Source: Morella rubra
Lineage: Eukaryota > Streptophyta > Magnoliopsida > Fagales > Myricaceae
Assembly (NCBI GenBank): GCA_003952965.2
Contig: CM025856.1
Span: forward strand, 9,820,458-9,884,457
Direction: 5' to 3'
Length of the DNA stretch: 64,000 nucleotides
Position 1 is the first letter of the stretch; every line of letters begins with the position of its first letter. The notes beneath the pieces were generated by a model. The model was given only the letters and a program-made list of their open reading frames with translations, did no database searches and was not told where the DNA came from. Shown here in pieces: positions 34,450 through 46,541 of the stretch. The translations under genes were made by a program, and so were the position numbers.

Positions 34450-35844
34450 CTAAACCACTTTTGTCAAAAACACATCTTTGATATTTAGAATGTTCTCCAA
34501 AGCTTTGCTTCCTTGAGTGAATTTTTCAAGAATAGTGTTTTGACGAGTAACCTTATCTTTGAAAGCTTTGTTCTCAATTTCTAAAGTTGAAACTTTTAGT
34601 TTCAATTCCTCATTCTCTAGCTTCAAATTTCCTTGTTCATCATTTAAGGAATCAAGGTCACTTGTAGCTAGTGAATGCTTCTTTTTCAAAACATTGTATT
34701 TGAGTTTAAGCTTTTCAAACTTAATGTATAACTCATCAAAAGCATTTTCTAATTCATCATATGAAGGTTTTGAATCTTCAAGATCCGAGAGATATACCTC
34801 ATCATCTTCTAGAGCCATGAAGCACATGTTTGCGATTTCTCCCTCATCTTCTTCATCGGAGGAGCTTGAATCACTATCTTCCCAAGTAGCTTTCATAGCT
34901 TTCTTTTTATATTTGAGAAGTGGGCAATCCGCCTTAATGTGACCGGGTTTCTTGCACTTGTAGCAAGTGATGTGGTCCTTCTTGTTGTCCATCTTTGGGT
35001 ATTCCTTCTTTGGCTCTTCTCTCTTGAAATCTTTGAAGTTCTTCCTTCCTTGCTTTCTCTTGAGGAAGTTTCTAAAATTCCTTGTCATGAGAGCAATATC
35101 CTCATCTCCACTTCATCATTATCTTCTTCAATCTCAACTACGGAGGATTTCAAGGCTATGCTTCTCCTTTTTGAACTTTCCTCCTCATGTCCCTTCATGG
35201 TGATTTCGTGAGTCATAAGGGATCCAACAAGCTCTTCCAAAGGCAATTTGGTGAGGTCCTTTGCTTCTTGAATAGCGGTGACTTGGCTTCCCAAGTCTTT
35301 GGTAGTGACCTAAGAACTTTTCTCACCAAATCGGAGTTAGTGTACATTTTTCCAAGAGCATTTAAATCATTCACAATATTAGTAAATCTAGTAAGCATGT
35401 CACCAATGTTTTCTTCCAGTTTCATCTTAAACAATTCATAGCTATGAACTAGCATGCTTATCTTAGATTCTTTCACTTGGTTTTACCTTCATGAGTGATT
35501 TCTAAAGAATGCCAAATTTCTTTTGCACTAACACAAGTAGATATTCTATTGAATTCACTTCTATCTAAAGCACAATAAAGAATGTTCATAGCTCTAGCAT
35601 TTAGAGAAATTTTCTTCTTGTCATCATCGGTATACTCAACCACAGGCTTAGAGACAATTGTCTCATCCTACGGCTTTCATAGGGTAGTGAGGTCCATTTA
35701 AAATACAAAGCCATATCAAAGTCAATGGATTGAAAATAAATTTTCATCCTTACTTTCCAATAGGAGTAATCACTTCCATTGAAGGAAGAGGTCTAGATGT
35801 TGAGAGTCCCTCAACATAAGAGTTGTTGCTTGAAGTTGCCATTC
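34450..35844 (-). pseudogene. Copia-2 gag
   Basis: The initiator is at 35844 (MATSSNNSY on the minus strand), 37 bases after the PBS. The N-terminal part is broken by stops. The frame 35213-35476 has FKMKLEENIGDMLTRFTNIV, characteristic of the Copia gag (UBN2-type) core. The frame 34450-35088 has the zinc knuckle CYKCKKPGHIKADC and a predicted coiled coil (Leu/Lys/Glu-rich, about 34560-34780). It resembles gag of Copia lineages with a long C-terminal coiled coil. Confidence 0.85.
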
Positions 35845-35880
35845 TAACTCAAGATTGTTTAAATCTTGCTAAAGAGAGCA

Positions 35881-35896
35881 CCAAGCTCTGATACCA
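35881..35896 (-). other. Copia-2 primer-binding site
   Basis: The minus strand reads TGGTATCAGAGCTTGG, an exact initiator-tRNA-Met type PBS, directly after the 5' LTR. Confidence 0.9.
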
Positions 35897-35897
35897 A

Positions 35898-36895
35898 TAG
35901 TAAGTCCTAGATTAAGGCAACCCAAGAGGGGGAGTCAACTTGGGTTTTTCAAAACTTTTTTGAAAACCCACCCTTTAGAAATAGTGTAATTGCTAAGCTA
36001 CAAGTCCCACAAAGAGATAATGATTGCAATAAAAGATTAAACACAAGAATATCCATTGCAACTTAAACAGAGAAATAAAACTTAGAATAGGAAACTAATA
36101 GCACAATGTAAGGTATGATAAGGAAGATGAAGCAAACACAAGATTTTTAGATAGTTCAGTAAACCCGCCTATATCCACCTCTCAAGCTCAAGAATGATTT
36201 AAGTTGTTTTAGCAACTTTACCGAGCCTTGAGGTTCATATCCCGTTTTATACCGTCCCTTCAACCTCGGGATGCAGCCTCAAGCGTTACACCAACGACAA
36301 ACCTCTGCAACGTCTCTTACACAACAAAAATGCTCACTATAAACTGTTCAATGACGCCACAAAACAACTGTTTTTTAAATGACTTTATTTTCACAATGAA
36401 GTTGGCCTCGGATCGCTTTACGACCCTAATCGACCGTCAACTTAATCACAGATGATTGCCGGTCAACCGCTACAAAAACCAGTCGATTTTGACCACAATC
36501 TTTAAAATAACGCCAATTTTAAAAACAAGACCGCTATACCAAGTATACCCATCCTAAACTTAAAAATGAGGTTTTAAAATTTTGAAACTTATATTAAAGA
36601 CTAACTTCCCATAAGTATGTAAAAAAAGTTTAATTGGAATATTTTTAAGCCATTTATTATTTTTAAGTCTTCAAAACAAATTTCATGCAAGTTTTGAAGA
36701 AATATGCAAGCGTATGGTTCAAACCCTTGTTAAAGATGAAGACTTAGAGTTACAAAGATTACCCTAACATCTTGAGTCTTCACTTTAAGAGCACTTCCAT
36801 TGTAGGGGATGATTACTTGATCGCTTATCCATTTTAGATCTTTTGTTTCACAAAATTACTTGATTGTTGATCATCAAGGTGAACTAAAATTGCCA
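35898..36895 (-). repeat. Copia-2: 5' LTR (shortened and eroded)
   Basis: It matches the 3' LTR in order but is about 300 bases shorter and much more degenerate. For example, the palindromic motif cluster is reduced to CCGGTCAACCGCTAC near 36460, and no intact TATATAAA remains. The right end is blurred (36893-36898). The flank beyond it is Copia-3 integrase, whereas the flank left of the 3' LTR is Tekay pol. Confidence 0.75.
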
Positions 36896-38790
36896 TACAA
36901 TTGGATATACCCATGTGCAACGTGTACAATCATCAACCCATGTTAGGAAATAACGTGTACTGTTATATCTTGCAAGACCCCTATATATCACGTTGCACAA
37001 TTTCAAAAGGATTAGAAGATTTATGTGAGGTGGGTGGAAATGGTAATCTATGCAATTTAGCTAAAGGAAAAATATCACAAAGGTTAATTGGATGTTAATT
37101 GAGGCAAAGTTTTTGACCTAGATAGACATGAATCAGAAATATGGCCAAGGCGAAAATGCCATAACTCATGCTATGCTAAAACTGAGCTAGTCATAGGAGG
37201 AATAATAGAACTAGAATTAGCCGCTCCTAGTACATCTGAAGGAGCTTCGATCAGGCTGAGGTGATAGAGCTCATTGTAGATATTACCCTTCCTAATCATT
37301 CTCCAGGTTACTAGGTCCTGAATAAAATAATGGTTAGAGAATAGAGACAACAACAATTAAAAGATTTAGCAAGTTGTCGAACAGAAAGCAAATTGAAGTT
37401 AAAAGGTGGAATGCATAGAACATGTATGTGAGTGATATGAGAATTGATTTTCACAGAACCAATGCGAGTTACTTCAACTAAGGCACTATTAGGAAGTTTA
37501 AATTTATTTGAAACTGTGGTTAGAGTGGAAGTATAGATAGAGAGGCAACAAATCATATGATCTGTCGCTCCTGTATCTATAATCCAAGGAAAAATGGTGC
37601 CCTTAGTGGAAGTAAAAATTTAGGCACGAAGGCATGTGAGATTGAAAGTGTTTAGAGTGAGTAGAAGAAGGTATGGACGAAACATGATTAATGGAAGCAT
37701 GAGAAGTCTGTGATTGGAAAAGAGTTATTAACTAATGAAGTTGGTCCTTTGGAATTGTTACTTGAGAATCTATAGAAACTTGGTCTACAGGTAGAGCGCT
37801 GACTTGGTTTGCAAAAGAAGTAAGTCTCGTAGGCTTACCATGAAGCTTGTGACCCGGTGGGTACCTATTGAGGTTATAGCATTTTTCATGAACATGCCCA
37901 GATAATTTGCAATAAGTGCACTGAGGTTTGTTAAGCTCAGGATGTGCCTTAAAGTATCGGTCAAAAGAATGTCCAGATACCTTGCAATGAGTACAGTAAG
38001 GACGATCTCTCCTTTGAAAACCAGAAAATTGTGTAGAATCAATATAGCCAAAATTCTAGACAGCAAGAGAAAGAGTATCTATAGGATTTAGAGGAAGAGA
38101 AATCTGTTTTCCTTTCTCTTCTTGTTGGACCAAAGTGTATACTTCGCTTAAACATGGCAAAGGTTTAATCAGAATAATCTGAGTCTTAATGGGAGTAATG
38201 GAATCGTTAAGTCCCATTAGGAATTTCAAGACCCAGTTACGTTGTTGATGCTCCAGCATGACTTTGAGTGCTCTACAAGAACAAGTAGGAATTATTTCGA
38301 AATTTTGAACTTTGAGTGCACTTACAGAATCTCCTTTAGAGAGAGAGTGAATTGCTTGCTTTAGTTCATAAATACGTGGACCATTGTTCTGAGCTAAGCG
38401 TTATTCAAGTTCTAGAAATAAGTTAAGTGCATAATCAATATAAATTATGATGTTCTTGATTTCGGGTGACATGGCATTTTGTAGCCAAGTAATGACCATG
38501 TCATTGCATTCCAACCAAGCATCCAAAAGAAGATCAGAAGAATCAGAGCGTTCAGTGAGTGTGCCGTCGATAAAGCCCAGCTTTCTTTTAATTCGAAGTG
38601 AGCATCAAATAGTGCGTGCCCGAGAGTGGTAGTTATCTACCATGAGAAGATAGGTAGTGAGCAAGGTAGCTGGACCATCATTTGGATTGTGAAAATAAGG
38701 ACTCGTTGAATCCTTTAAGTTGATGACTATAGAAAATGGATTTTCTCCAGTAATGGGTGTTTATGTCGCCATTGTAAGGCTTTAATACCA
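36896..38790 (-). pseudogene. Copia-3 gag, protease and integrase start (truncated)
   Basis: In minus sense: gag from about 38790, with QQRNWVLKFLMGLNDS (38056-38259) and two zinc knuckles, the first with its last Cys replaced by Tyr and the second CTYCKLSGHVHEKC (about 37850-38010). The protease has TIFPWIIDTGATDHM (near 37550-37600) and FNLLSVRQLAKSF. The integrase zinc start HELWHFRLGH lies near 37140-37170, then CDIFPLAKLHRLPFP. It ends at the Copia-2 LTR near 36896. RT and RNase H are missing. Stops and frameshifts are frequent. Confidence 0.8.
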
Positions 38791-39146
38791 TGTAAGAGTT
38801 TGAGATAATTGAGAGAGAGAAGAGAGAGAGAGAGAGAGAGGAAACAAAAGAGGGAGATGAGTATTGAGGCTGAATGTCGAAATGCTCATTCAATGAAAAG
38901 TTAAAATATACAAAAGCAGAATGTTCCTTTTATACAAGCTTACACATAGGAATGCTTTGTAACAGAATAACAACAAAAATGACCTAAAAGAATGAATTGC
39001 CAACAATTACATAACATAAAGAATATTCTCAAATTCAACCAACACCAAGTTGTTGTGTAGAGGATGGTGTCTATGCTTCCAGCTGTAGAGAAAGTAGTTG
39101 TGAGCTTGAGAAGTGAGCTGAAATATCTGAGCTGGAACAAGTGACA
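38791..39146 (-). mobile_element. Copia-3: 5' LTR
   Basis: On the minus strand it runs from TGTCACTTGTTCC (39146) to CAAACTCTTACA (38791), 356 bases with TG...CA ends. It is followed by the PBS-like TGGTATTAAAGCC (38778-38790), a variant of the initiator-Met type. It includes an (AG)n stretch at 38812-38840. Confidence 0.75.
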
Positions 39147-40323
39147 TGTGTCGGACCTATTGGCATAGTAGCTGGAAAGGAGGAGCTGAGATGTACCGAC
39201 TCTAATAATAGGAGTACCTATGGAGGAGACGCGTTCTCCTCCAGTTCATCTTTTAAAACGGAAAGATATAAGGAATAAGGTACTGGTTTTTGGCCTTACC
39301 AGTAATATTTAGTATCGGAATAGTGGTGGATGTCGCCGGAGTTCAGGCGGCGGCTGGCTACTAATTTGGGATGTGAAGGTTCTTAATGAACCAAGTCTTT
39401 AAAGAGACACGTCGGGTGGGGTTTACAACCCATTTACTAAAGTTTTGGGACTAGGCTGTTTTTAATAATATTTGACTCAAGCCAAAATTGTTTTTATTTG
39501 CAGTGACTTAGGCTTCTTTTATCTTTGTTTTGTATGAGCCCATTTTTTGAACCTTTTAATGATACTCAAATAGTTTAAAACCTAAATGGATGGGAGCCCA
39601 AATAATCTATTAGATTCATAAGGTTAGGTCCATTTTTGGTCTTTTGGAGTCAAACTTTTACTCATTGTTGGTGGGTCAAGTACCCACATCCAGTGGGCAC
39701 AGGTTGACCCAAACTGGTTTTGACTGAACCAGATTTGACCTTGGAGAATAAAATATCGTTTATTTATTTATCCTTTAAAAAAATATTTTTTTTTTTTTTT
39801 CCAGAATTGTTTGTTTGTTTTCCAACATGATTGTTGAATGAAATAAAGTCATTCTTGAAGCTAAGAAGTTGTGATTATCAATATTTTCTTAGAAGTAGCC
39901 ACAACATTCTAAAATTAGATAGATAATCACGTAAAGTGTTTAGTGATTCATCTAGTTGCAGATTTTTGTGATTAACATCTAAATTGTGATTCATAAAATT
40001 TAGTGAATAGAGGGAAGTTGCAGATTTTTGTGGTTTAATTAGAATAAAATGGTAATTTTAGCATTAGAAATAGTTTCTCCTATACCCGCAAGAAAGGAAA
40101 TTCTTGTTTACTAGTGCTTCAAATTACTAGTTTTATTATAAAATTAAGGTAAATTCATGCAATTTTGCGACCTCTATACATAATATGAAAGAAAGGTTTG
40201 TTTTTCATAGCACTAAAGTTTTATTTATTTTATTTCTTAGTTATTGCAACTATTTCTACTACTTTTGATTCCTGTATTCTGATGCTAAATGAGAAAAATT
40301 TTATTGATTGGAAATAAAGTGTA
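39147..40323 (+). other. Unassigned stretch before Copia-4 gag
   Basis: No LTR matching the Copia-4 3' LTR (45159 onward) is visible here. Phrases such as GCCGGAGTTCAGGCGGCGGC (39336) and GGGTCAAGTACCCACATCC (39672) resemble the non-coding leaders of Copia elements. It is most likely the Copia-4 leader, with its 5' LTR lost. No gene or RNA was recognised. Confidence 0.35.
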
Positions 40324-41150
40324 TTGTTTGCTCTGGGGTGCATGAACCTTGACCTGGCGCTTCATCAGAATAAACCACCCCTTCTCACAGACTCAAGTAC
40401 GCTGCAGGCAGTCACTAAGTATGAACAGTGGAAGCAATCTAATCGCCTAAGTCTGATGTTCATGCAGTCACATATTAATAAAAGCATTAGTGGTTCTATC
40501 CCTACATGCGCTAAAGCAAAGGAATCCATTAAGGCGGTTGAAGACCAATTTGTGAGTTCCGATAAAGCTTTGGCCAACACCCTGATGAAAAGACTTTCGA
40601 GCAAATTTTTTGATAGTACTAAAAGTGTGCGTGAGCACATAATGGAGATGAGGAACATGGCGGCTCAGCTCAAGTCCTTAACAGTTGAGATTTCAAGAGT
40701 TATTTTTGGTTCATCTTATACTAAACTCTCTTCCTACAACATTTAGTCATTTTAAAATCTCTTACAACACACATAAGGATAAATAGTTTGTAAATGAATT
40801 ACTGACCATGTGTGTCCAAGAGGAGGAGAGATTGAAACATTAGTGGCCTGAAAGTGCTCATTTGGCCACTCATGCTAAAAGAAGGCCAAAATAGACAAAA
40901 ATGTTCAGCAGCCAAAGAAGGAACATAAAGTATCAATAAAGAATACTGGCAATTGTTTCTTTTGCAAGAAAAAAGGGCATATGAAGAAAAATTGTTTAAG
41001 ATATAAGAAATGGCTCGAGAAGAAAGGTAATCTCATATCTATGGTGTGTCATGAATCATTTTTTGTTGATTCGATTTCTACAATCCACATTGTTAATACT
41101 ATGCAGGGTTTATAAAAAAAAAAATCAATACTATGCATGGTTTTCTCAAC
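40324..41150 (+). pseudogene. Copia-4 gag
   Basis: The frame 40324-40746 shows a Copia gag core (KYEQWKQSNRLSLMFMQSHI, then KSVREHIMEMRNMAAQLKSL). After frame breaks, a zinc knuckle reading CFFCKKKGHMKKNC follows at about 40955-41000. The start codon region is replaced by Phe-rich text, so the true start may lie a little upstream near 40290. Confidence 0.8.
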
Positions 41151-41385
41151 ATAAGGAAACCGACAATAAGTGAACAAAGCGTCTATTCAGGAAACAAGAT
41201 GTGATCACGAGTAAAGGCTGTTGAGAGTTTTAAAGACTGAAAATGTTTTTGTTCTTAAAAATGTCTTTTATGTTCTAAAAGTTTCTAGAAATTTGGTTTA
41301 TGTTTTGAGACTGATTTTGGTTTGATATGGGTTTCATTTTGAAAACTTTGTTTTTAGTTTATTTGAAAATAAAATAAAAACTTCA

Positions 41386-42190
41386 TTGATTGATGGTTTA
41401 TTTAAATTCGATTTGGATTCAAATTTTGAAAATGATTATTTATCCCTGCATACAGAAGTTGGTTCTAAAAGGAGCTTAAAAAATGATAACTCCTCTCTGT
41501 TATGGCACAAGAGATTGGGACATATCTTCATAGAGAGAATTAAGAGGTTAGTGAATGATGAGGTTTTAAAAACCCTTGATTTCACTGATTTTGGTATGTG
41601 TGTGGACTGCATAAAGGAAAAACAGACTAACAAGACCAATAAAGGTACTAAAAATGAGTTCTCAGATTTTGGAGATCATACACACAGATATCTATAGACC
41701 ATTTACTACTCCTCGCTTAAATGGTTAGAGATATTTTATCTCATTCATTGATGACCATACAAGATATATGTATCTCTGTCTTCTCAATAATAAGTCCGAG
41801 GCATTAAACGCTTTCAAGACCTAGAAGGTGGAAATAGAGAAATAGAAGGAAAAGCAAATCAAGATCGTAAGATCTGATAGAGGTGGGGAATACTACGATA
41901 TGTACACAGATCAAAGACAAATGAAGGGTCCATTTGCAAAATTCCTTGAGGAAGAAGATGTTATTGCCCAATATACGACCCCTAGTACACATCAACAAAA
42001 TGGTGTGGCTGAATGGAGGAATCACAAGCTTATGGACATGGTAAGGAGCATGATTAGTAATTATAATCTGCCCCTATCCTTATGGAGTGAAGCCTTAAAA
42101 ACCGCACTGTATATATTGAACATGGTTCCATTCAAGGCTATTGAAAAGACGCCTTTGAATTATGAAATGGATGGAAACCTAGTTTGAATC
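41386..42190 (+). pseudogene. Copia-4 integrase
   Basis: The zinc region is at 41386-41697 (LLWHKRLGHIFIERIKRL and CVDCIKEKQ). The core continues out of frame with SFIDDHTRYMYLC near 41740. The frame 41900-42187 has TTPSTHQQNGVAEWRNHKLM and LPLSLWSEALKTALYILN. Stops at several Gln/Trp positions (for example near 41820) mark decay. The protease between 41150 and 41385 is not readable. Confidence 0.82.
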
Positions 42191-42625
42191 ATATACACAT
42201 ATTGGGTTGTCCTCAGAAATGAGGGTTTATAATCCTCACATAAAGAAATTAGACCCAAGGACAACTAGCGGATCTTTTTATTGTCTATGCAATAAACACA
42301 AAAGGATTCAGATTTTACTGTCCTTCTCATACTCCTAAAGTTATTGAGTCTAGAAATGCTAGATTTCTTGAGGATACTGAAACTAGTGAGAGTGCTTACC
42401 CTCAACAACTAGCACCTTCAATTGAGATCTGATTGAAAATCAATCAACTTCAAGAACAATCAATTTTCATGAAGAGACAAGTTCAAGTCGAAACCTACTT
42501 CAAAATGATATCCCAGAAAATCAATCAACTCAAGAACAATCAATTCATGAAGAACAAGTTCAAGTCGAACCTAGACGCGGCCAAATACAGTGGAGGAAGG
42601 GTTAAGAAGATCCTCAAAAATAAGG

Positions 42626-43007
42626 TACATTCTAAAAATTTTCTAAAAATTTTGGCTATTTCATAAAAAAATATTTCCAAAAAATCAAAACCAACCAAAA
42701 AATTTTCGGAATTACGAAATTTTCATTTTCTAAAATTAATTCTTATTTTATTGATTTATTTTGGATTGAATAACAATTTAAATGAATCTTCTAAAAATGC
42801 TATCTAAAAAATATGTCCAAAAAAGTCTACATGCCACATGCCAAATCAGAATTTTCGGTTTCAATTTCGCAAATTTTGATTCTGTTCCGATTCCATTCTG
42901 GTAAAATACCGAAATGGAATTGGAATAAAAAAATTAGATTCCGTTGAGTACCGAAACAGAACCAAAATTGGTCATTCCGATTCCATCCATTTTGGTACCC
43001 ACCCTTA
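42626..43007. mobile_element. MITE (hAT-type ends) inserted in the Copia-4 pol
   Basis: The right end, in reverse complement, reads TAAGGGTGGGTACCAAAA, like hAT-type non-autonomous elements. Flanking 8-mers AAATAAGG (42618-42625) and GAATAAGG (43008-43015) differ by one base, fitting an 8-bp target duplication. Across the insertion the Copia reading RSSK is followed by IRRPAISNE, so removal of the element and one duplicate leaves the frame continuous. The left terminus is poorly preserved. Confidence 0.7.
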
Positions 43008-43013
43008 GAATAA

Positions 43014-44790
43014 GGAGACCGGCAATTTCAAATGAGCCTATGGTTTGCCTCCAAGAGTCTGATTTTGATGTTGGACCTAAGATTGATCCAAGTACGTTTT
43101 CACAGGCCATTGACGGAGATAACTCCATACTTTGGTTTAATGCCATCCAAGAAGAGTTGAATCTATGAGTAAAAATCAAGTCTGGGATCTAGTTGAGCTA
43201 CCATAAGGATCAGCCATTGGCTGCAAATGGGTTTATAAAACCAAAAGAAATGTTTCTGATAACATTGAACGATATAAAACTAGACTTGTGGCTAAAGGAT
43301 TTACTCAAAAGGAAGGTATCGATTATCATGAGACCTTCTATTCAATTTCTAAGAATGATTCATTTAGAATAATCATGGCATTAGTAGCTCATTTTGATTT
43401 AGAGCTACAACAGATGGATGTGAAAACTGCTTTCTTAAATAGGGATTTAGAGGAGGAGGTATATATGGCACAACCTGAAGGTTTTTGTGATAACATTCAA
43501 TTAGTCTGCAAATTAAAGAAATCTATATATGGGCTAGAGCAAGCCTCCCGTCAGTGGTATATGAAATTTCACAAGGTTATCACCTTATATGGATTCACTG
43601 AGAACATTGTTGATCAGCGTATATACTTTAAGTTTAGTGGGAGTAAGTTTATTTTTCTAGTCCTATATGTGGATGATATTTTTCTTACAAGCAGTGACTT
43701 AGGTTTGCTACATGAAAGTAAGCAGTTCCTCTGTCAAAAATGAAGGATTTGGGTGAAACCTCTTATGTCATTGGCATAGAGATTCACATAGATAGTCAAC
43801 AAAGAACATTAGGACCATCTCAAAAGACCTACATTGAGAAAGTTTTGGAGAGATTCGGCATGAAGGATTGTGCTCCTACAGTAGCACCTATTGTTAAAGG
43901 GGAAAAATTTAATAAAGGTCAAAATCCCCAAAATGCATTGGAACAGGAGCAAATGAAAAATATTTCCTATGCATCTGCTGTTGGGAGTCTATTATATGCG
44001 TAGGTTTGCTCTAGACCTAACATAAGTTTGGTAGTAGAATTTTTTAGTCGATATCAAAGTAACCCTAGATTGGAACATTGGAAGGCTGCAAAGAAAGTCA
44101 TGTGTTACTTATAAGGAACCAAGAATAGCAAATTGATCTACAGGCATACTGACCATTTAAAGGTCATTGGTTATTTAGACTTAGATTATGTCTGATGTGT
44201 AGACACTAGAAAGTCAACTTCAGGTTATATATTTTTTCTTGCTGAGGTAGCTATTAGGGTGTTCGGCACCCAAAATTTCCACCCCAATAAAATAACTCTC
44301 CAAATTCTCTCTCCCTTCATCAAATCATCACTTTTCACTCCAAATAAATATAAAAAATTAATTTCAATCATCTTTCTCTTTACTTTTTTACCAACTCCAA
44401 TACCCCAAAATTTCCACAGTCGAACACCACCTATATCTTGGAAAAGCAGTAAGCAGACTTTGGTTGCTACGTCTACCATGGAGGCATAATTTGTTGCTTG
44501 CTATGAAGCTAGTACACAGCCACTATGGTTGAAAAATTTTATCAATGGTCTAAAGATCGTCGATTCTATAGCAAGACCTATCAGGATCTTCTGTGACAAT
44601 ACAACTGCAGTATTCTTTTCAAAGAATAACAAAAGTGGAACCAGGAATAAACATATCGACATCAAGTATCTCATGTGAGAGAGAATATAAAGAGACATGA
44701 ATTCTCTATTGAGCATACAAGCACTGATTTGATGATAGCTGATCCTATGACAAAAGATTTTATCGGCAAAGCAGTTTAAAGGTCATGTGG
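43014..44790 (+). pseudogene. Copia-4 reverse transcriptase and RNase H
   Basis: The RT covers QESDFDVGP (43050), then 43288-43743 with QQMDVKTAFLNRDLEEEVYM and the active-site box YVDDIFLTSS, then 43740-44003 through ASAVGSLLYA. RNase H begins after a stop at 44001-44003, is interrupted by a MITE at 44255-44430, and resumes with ISWKSSKQTLVATSTMEA, ending near MTKDFIGKAV at about 44775. Catalytic Asp residues are visible in the RT, but the copy is dead. Confidence 0.85.
44255..44430. mobile_element. Small MITE inside Copia-4 RNase H
   Basis: The ends are inverted: GGTGTTCGGC at the left and GGTGTTCGAC in the reverse complement of the right, with CCAAAATTTCCA and CCCCAAAATTTCCA just inside. 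CTAT flanks both sides (44251-44254 and 44431-44434), and the RNase H frame runs from LAEVA to ISWK across it. Length is about 176 bp, AT-rich and non-coding. A hAT or PIF/Harbinger origin is possible. Confidence 0.7.
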
Positions 44791-45158
44791 TGTAAGTTTG
44801 TTTCTCTCTCATTTTCTAATTAGACATACAGTCTCTTTTTCTGAGAAATAAGGTTTTTTTTGTGCACGTACATTATGTATTTATCCATGGGGATATTTAT
44901 TTTGAACCTGATTGACTTATTTAAAATTCATTCATAAATTCTTAGCTCATAAAGTACTTATGTAGAGACTATTGTGTATTGTGATACATGGAAAGAAAGG
45001 ATTCGATCATAAGAGTCTTGTCGCATGATTCGTGCATAATATTCTTTATTTGAGTGAGTGTGTTTCAAAACTAATAGAAATAAATATAGTAATGGCCATA
45101 CAAAAGTGTCAATCACCCAAGCAGGTAATTTACATGTTATGTGGACCAAGTGGGAGAA

Positions 45159-45520
45159 TGTAAAATATTTTGAATATTTTCCTTAAGGTGGCCCACATAT
45201 CTAGTGTATGAAGTTTTGAATTTAATCATGGGTGTTTTGAATTATATTCCTATTTGTTACTAGTTTTGAATATTTAAATTTTAAATAGAATCTAATTCCT
45301 TGATTGGAGGAATAACTGTAGTAGAATTTTTATCATGGGTCCCTAGCCTAGCCTATAAAATAAAGACTTGTGTATTCCATTAATACGGCTAATATAGTTA
45401 AGGAATAGGCTAGAAGAACCATCACTCTCACATGTCTTTTCTTTTGTAGTACAAAGGCAAACACTTGACACTTATGGCTAGAGATATGTCAATCTAAATT
45501 CCACTATGCATATTTAATTT
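45159..45520 (+). mobile_element. Copia-4: 3' LTR (right end approximate)
   Basis: It begins TGTAAAATATTTTG after the purine tract AAGTGGGAGAA. A TATA box, CCTATAAAATAAAG, lies near 45353-45366. The right terminus is not certain because no second LTR copy is present for comparison. Confidence 0.6.
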
Positions 45521-45949
45521 CTTACTCAAATAGCTCGCGAGAGATAATTGACGAGCAAACATGAATGTAGTGGGCGCGTGCTGGTTGACAAGCCTCGTGC
45601 GAATGCCCACTGTACACAAGCGGATGTCCTTTGGGTATAACCACTTCTACATGCATGCTTTGGCAATCTGGGCTACCTCCAACTTCAAGGTCCTATAAAG
45701 CCAATTCTAATGTATTTTGAATGCATTCTTTATTGGAAAAAATTGTCCAAAGTACGTATATAATTTCAATATATCTTAATTTAAATTCTCCTATTTAATT
45801 ATTCACAATTTGAATTTTGCACTGAAAATATATTTATCTTATGAATTAACGCATGTGATGCGAATGTACGTATTAGAAGGTCCATTAAACTCTATTTTTT
45901 CTTCTTCTGTATTTTTCAAGTAACATAGGCTTCTAAAGGCAATGATAGA

Positions 45950-46090
45950 GTAAATAACATTTCGTTTTCTTTCTTAATATATATTTTTTTCGTTTTCTTT
46001 GTTAATATATTTTTTTCATTTTTCTTTGTAAATATATTTTTTTTCTGCTTTCTTTCTTAATATTTTTTTTTCTGTGTTCTCTTTTCAGGT
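45950..46090. repeat. T-rich degenerate tandem repeat
   Basis: Units of about 30-35 bases of the form TTTCTTTGTTAATATATTTT recur about four times, with variable T runs. Confidence 0.6.
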
Positions 46091-46178
46091 TTTTGTGAGA
46101 CTATCAGCTTTTTTCATGTGTTTAGTGAGAGTGCATAGCATTATTTAGTCTGGTACGGTGCGTGGGAGAAAGGGTAAT

Positions 46179-46294
46179 GCTTAAATTTGGGCTTGGGTCT
46201 AACTTGTGAAACCAGAACAAGAACCGTGACCGTCATGCTTGAATTTGAGCCTGGGCCCAACTCGTGAAACCAGAACCAGGACCAGAGCCTGCAT
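46179..46294. repeat. 58-bp tandem duplication
   Basis: Two units, 46179-46236 and 46237-46294, both begin GCTT(A/G)AATTTG and share TGAAACCAGAAC. They differ at about ten positions. No gene is apparent. Confidence 0.85.
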
Positions 46295-46385
46295 CCAAAC
46301 AAGCAAAGGGAGCCAGGATTCATACGAACAAAAAAAAAACATTGCAGTTTATTTTAAACGTAGTAGTACCTTTAGATTTCGTAAG

Positions 46386-46541
46386 AGGGTGATTCAGATG
46401 TGACAAGAGGCACAGTCCTAGGAAACAAATGGTCACCTCCGTTTTTTTTTTTCTGAGCATAATAAAGAACTTCATTAATCAGGGGTTGATTCAGATGTGA
46501 CAAGAGGCACAGTCCTAGGAAACAAATTTGGTCACCTCTGT
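46386..46541. repeat. Direct duplication of about 50 bp flanking a poly-T tract
   Basis: The segment with GATTCAGATGTGACAAGAGG and CAGTCCTAGGAAACAAAT occurs at about 46390-46440 and 46487-46540. Between them lies T(11) followed by CTGAGCATAATAAAGAACTTC. The layout resembles a short insertion with a long target duplication or a slipped tandem copy. Confidence 0.75.

Noticed and set aside
39147..40323. Search for the 5' LTR of Copia-4
   Set aside because: No stretch here matches the 3' LTR beginning at 45159, so it is listed only as an unassigned leader-like region.
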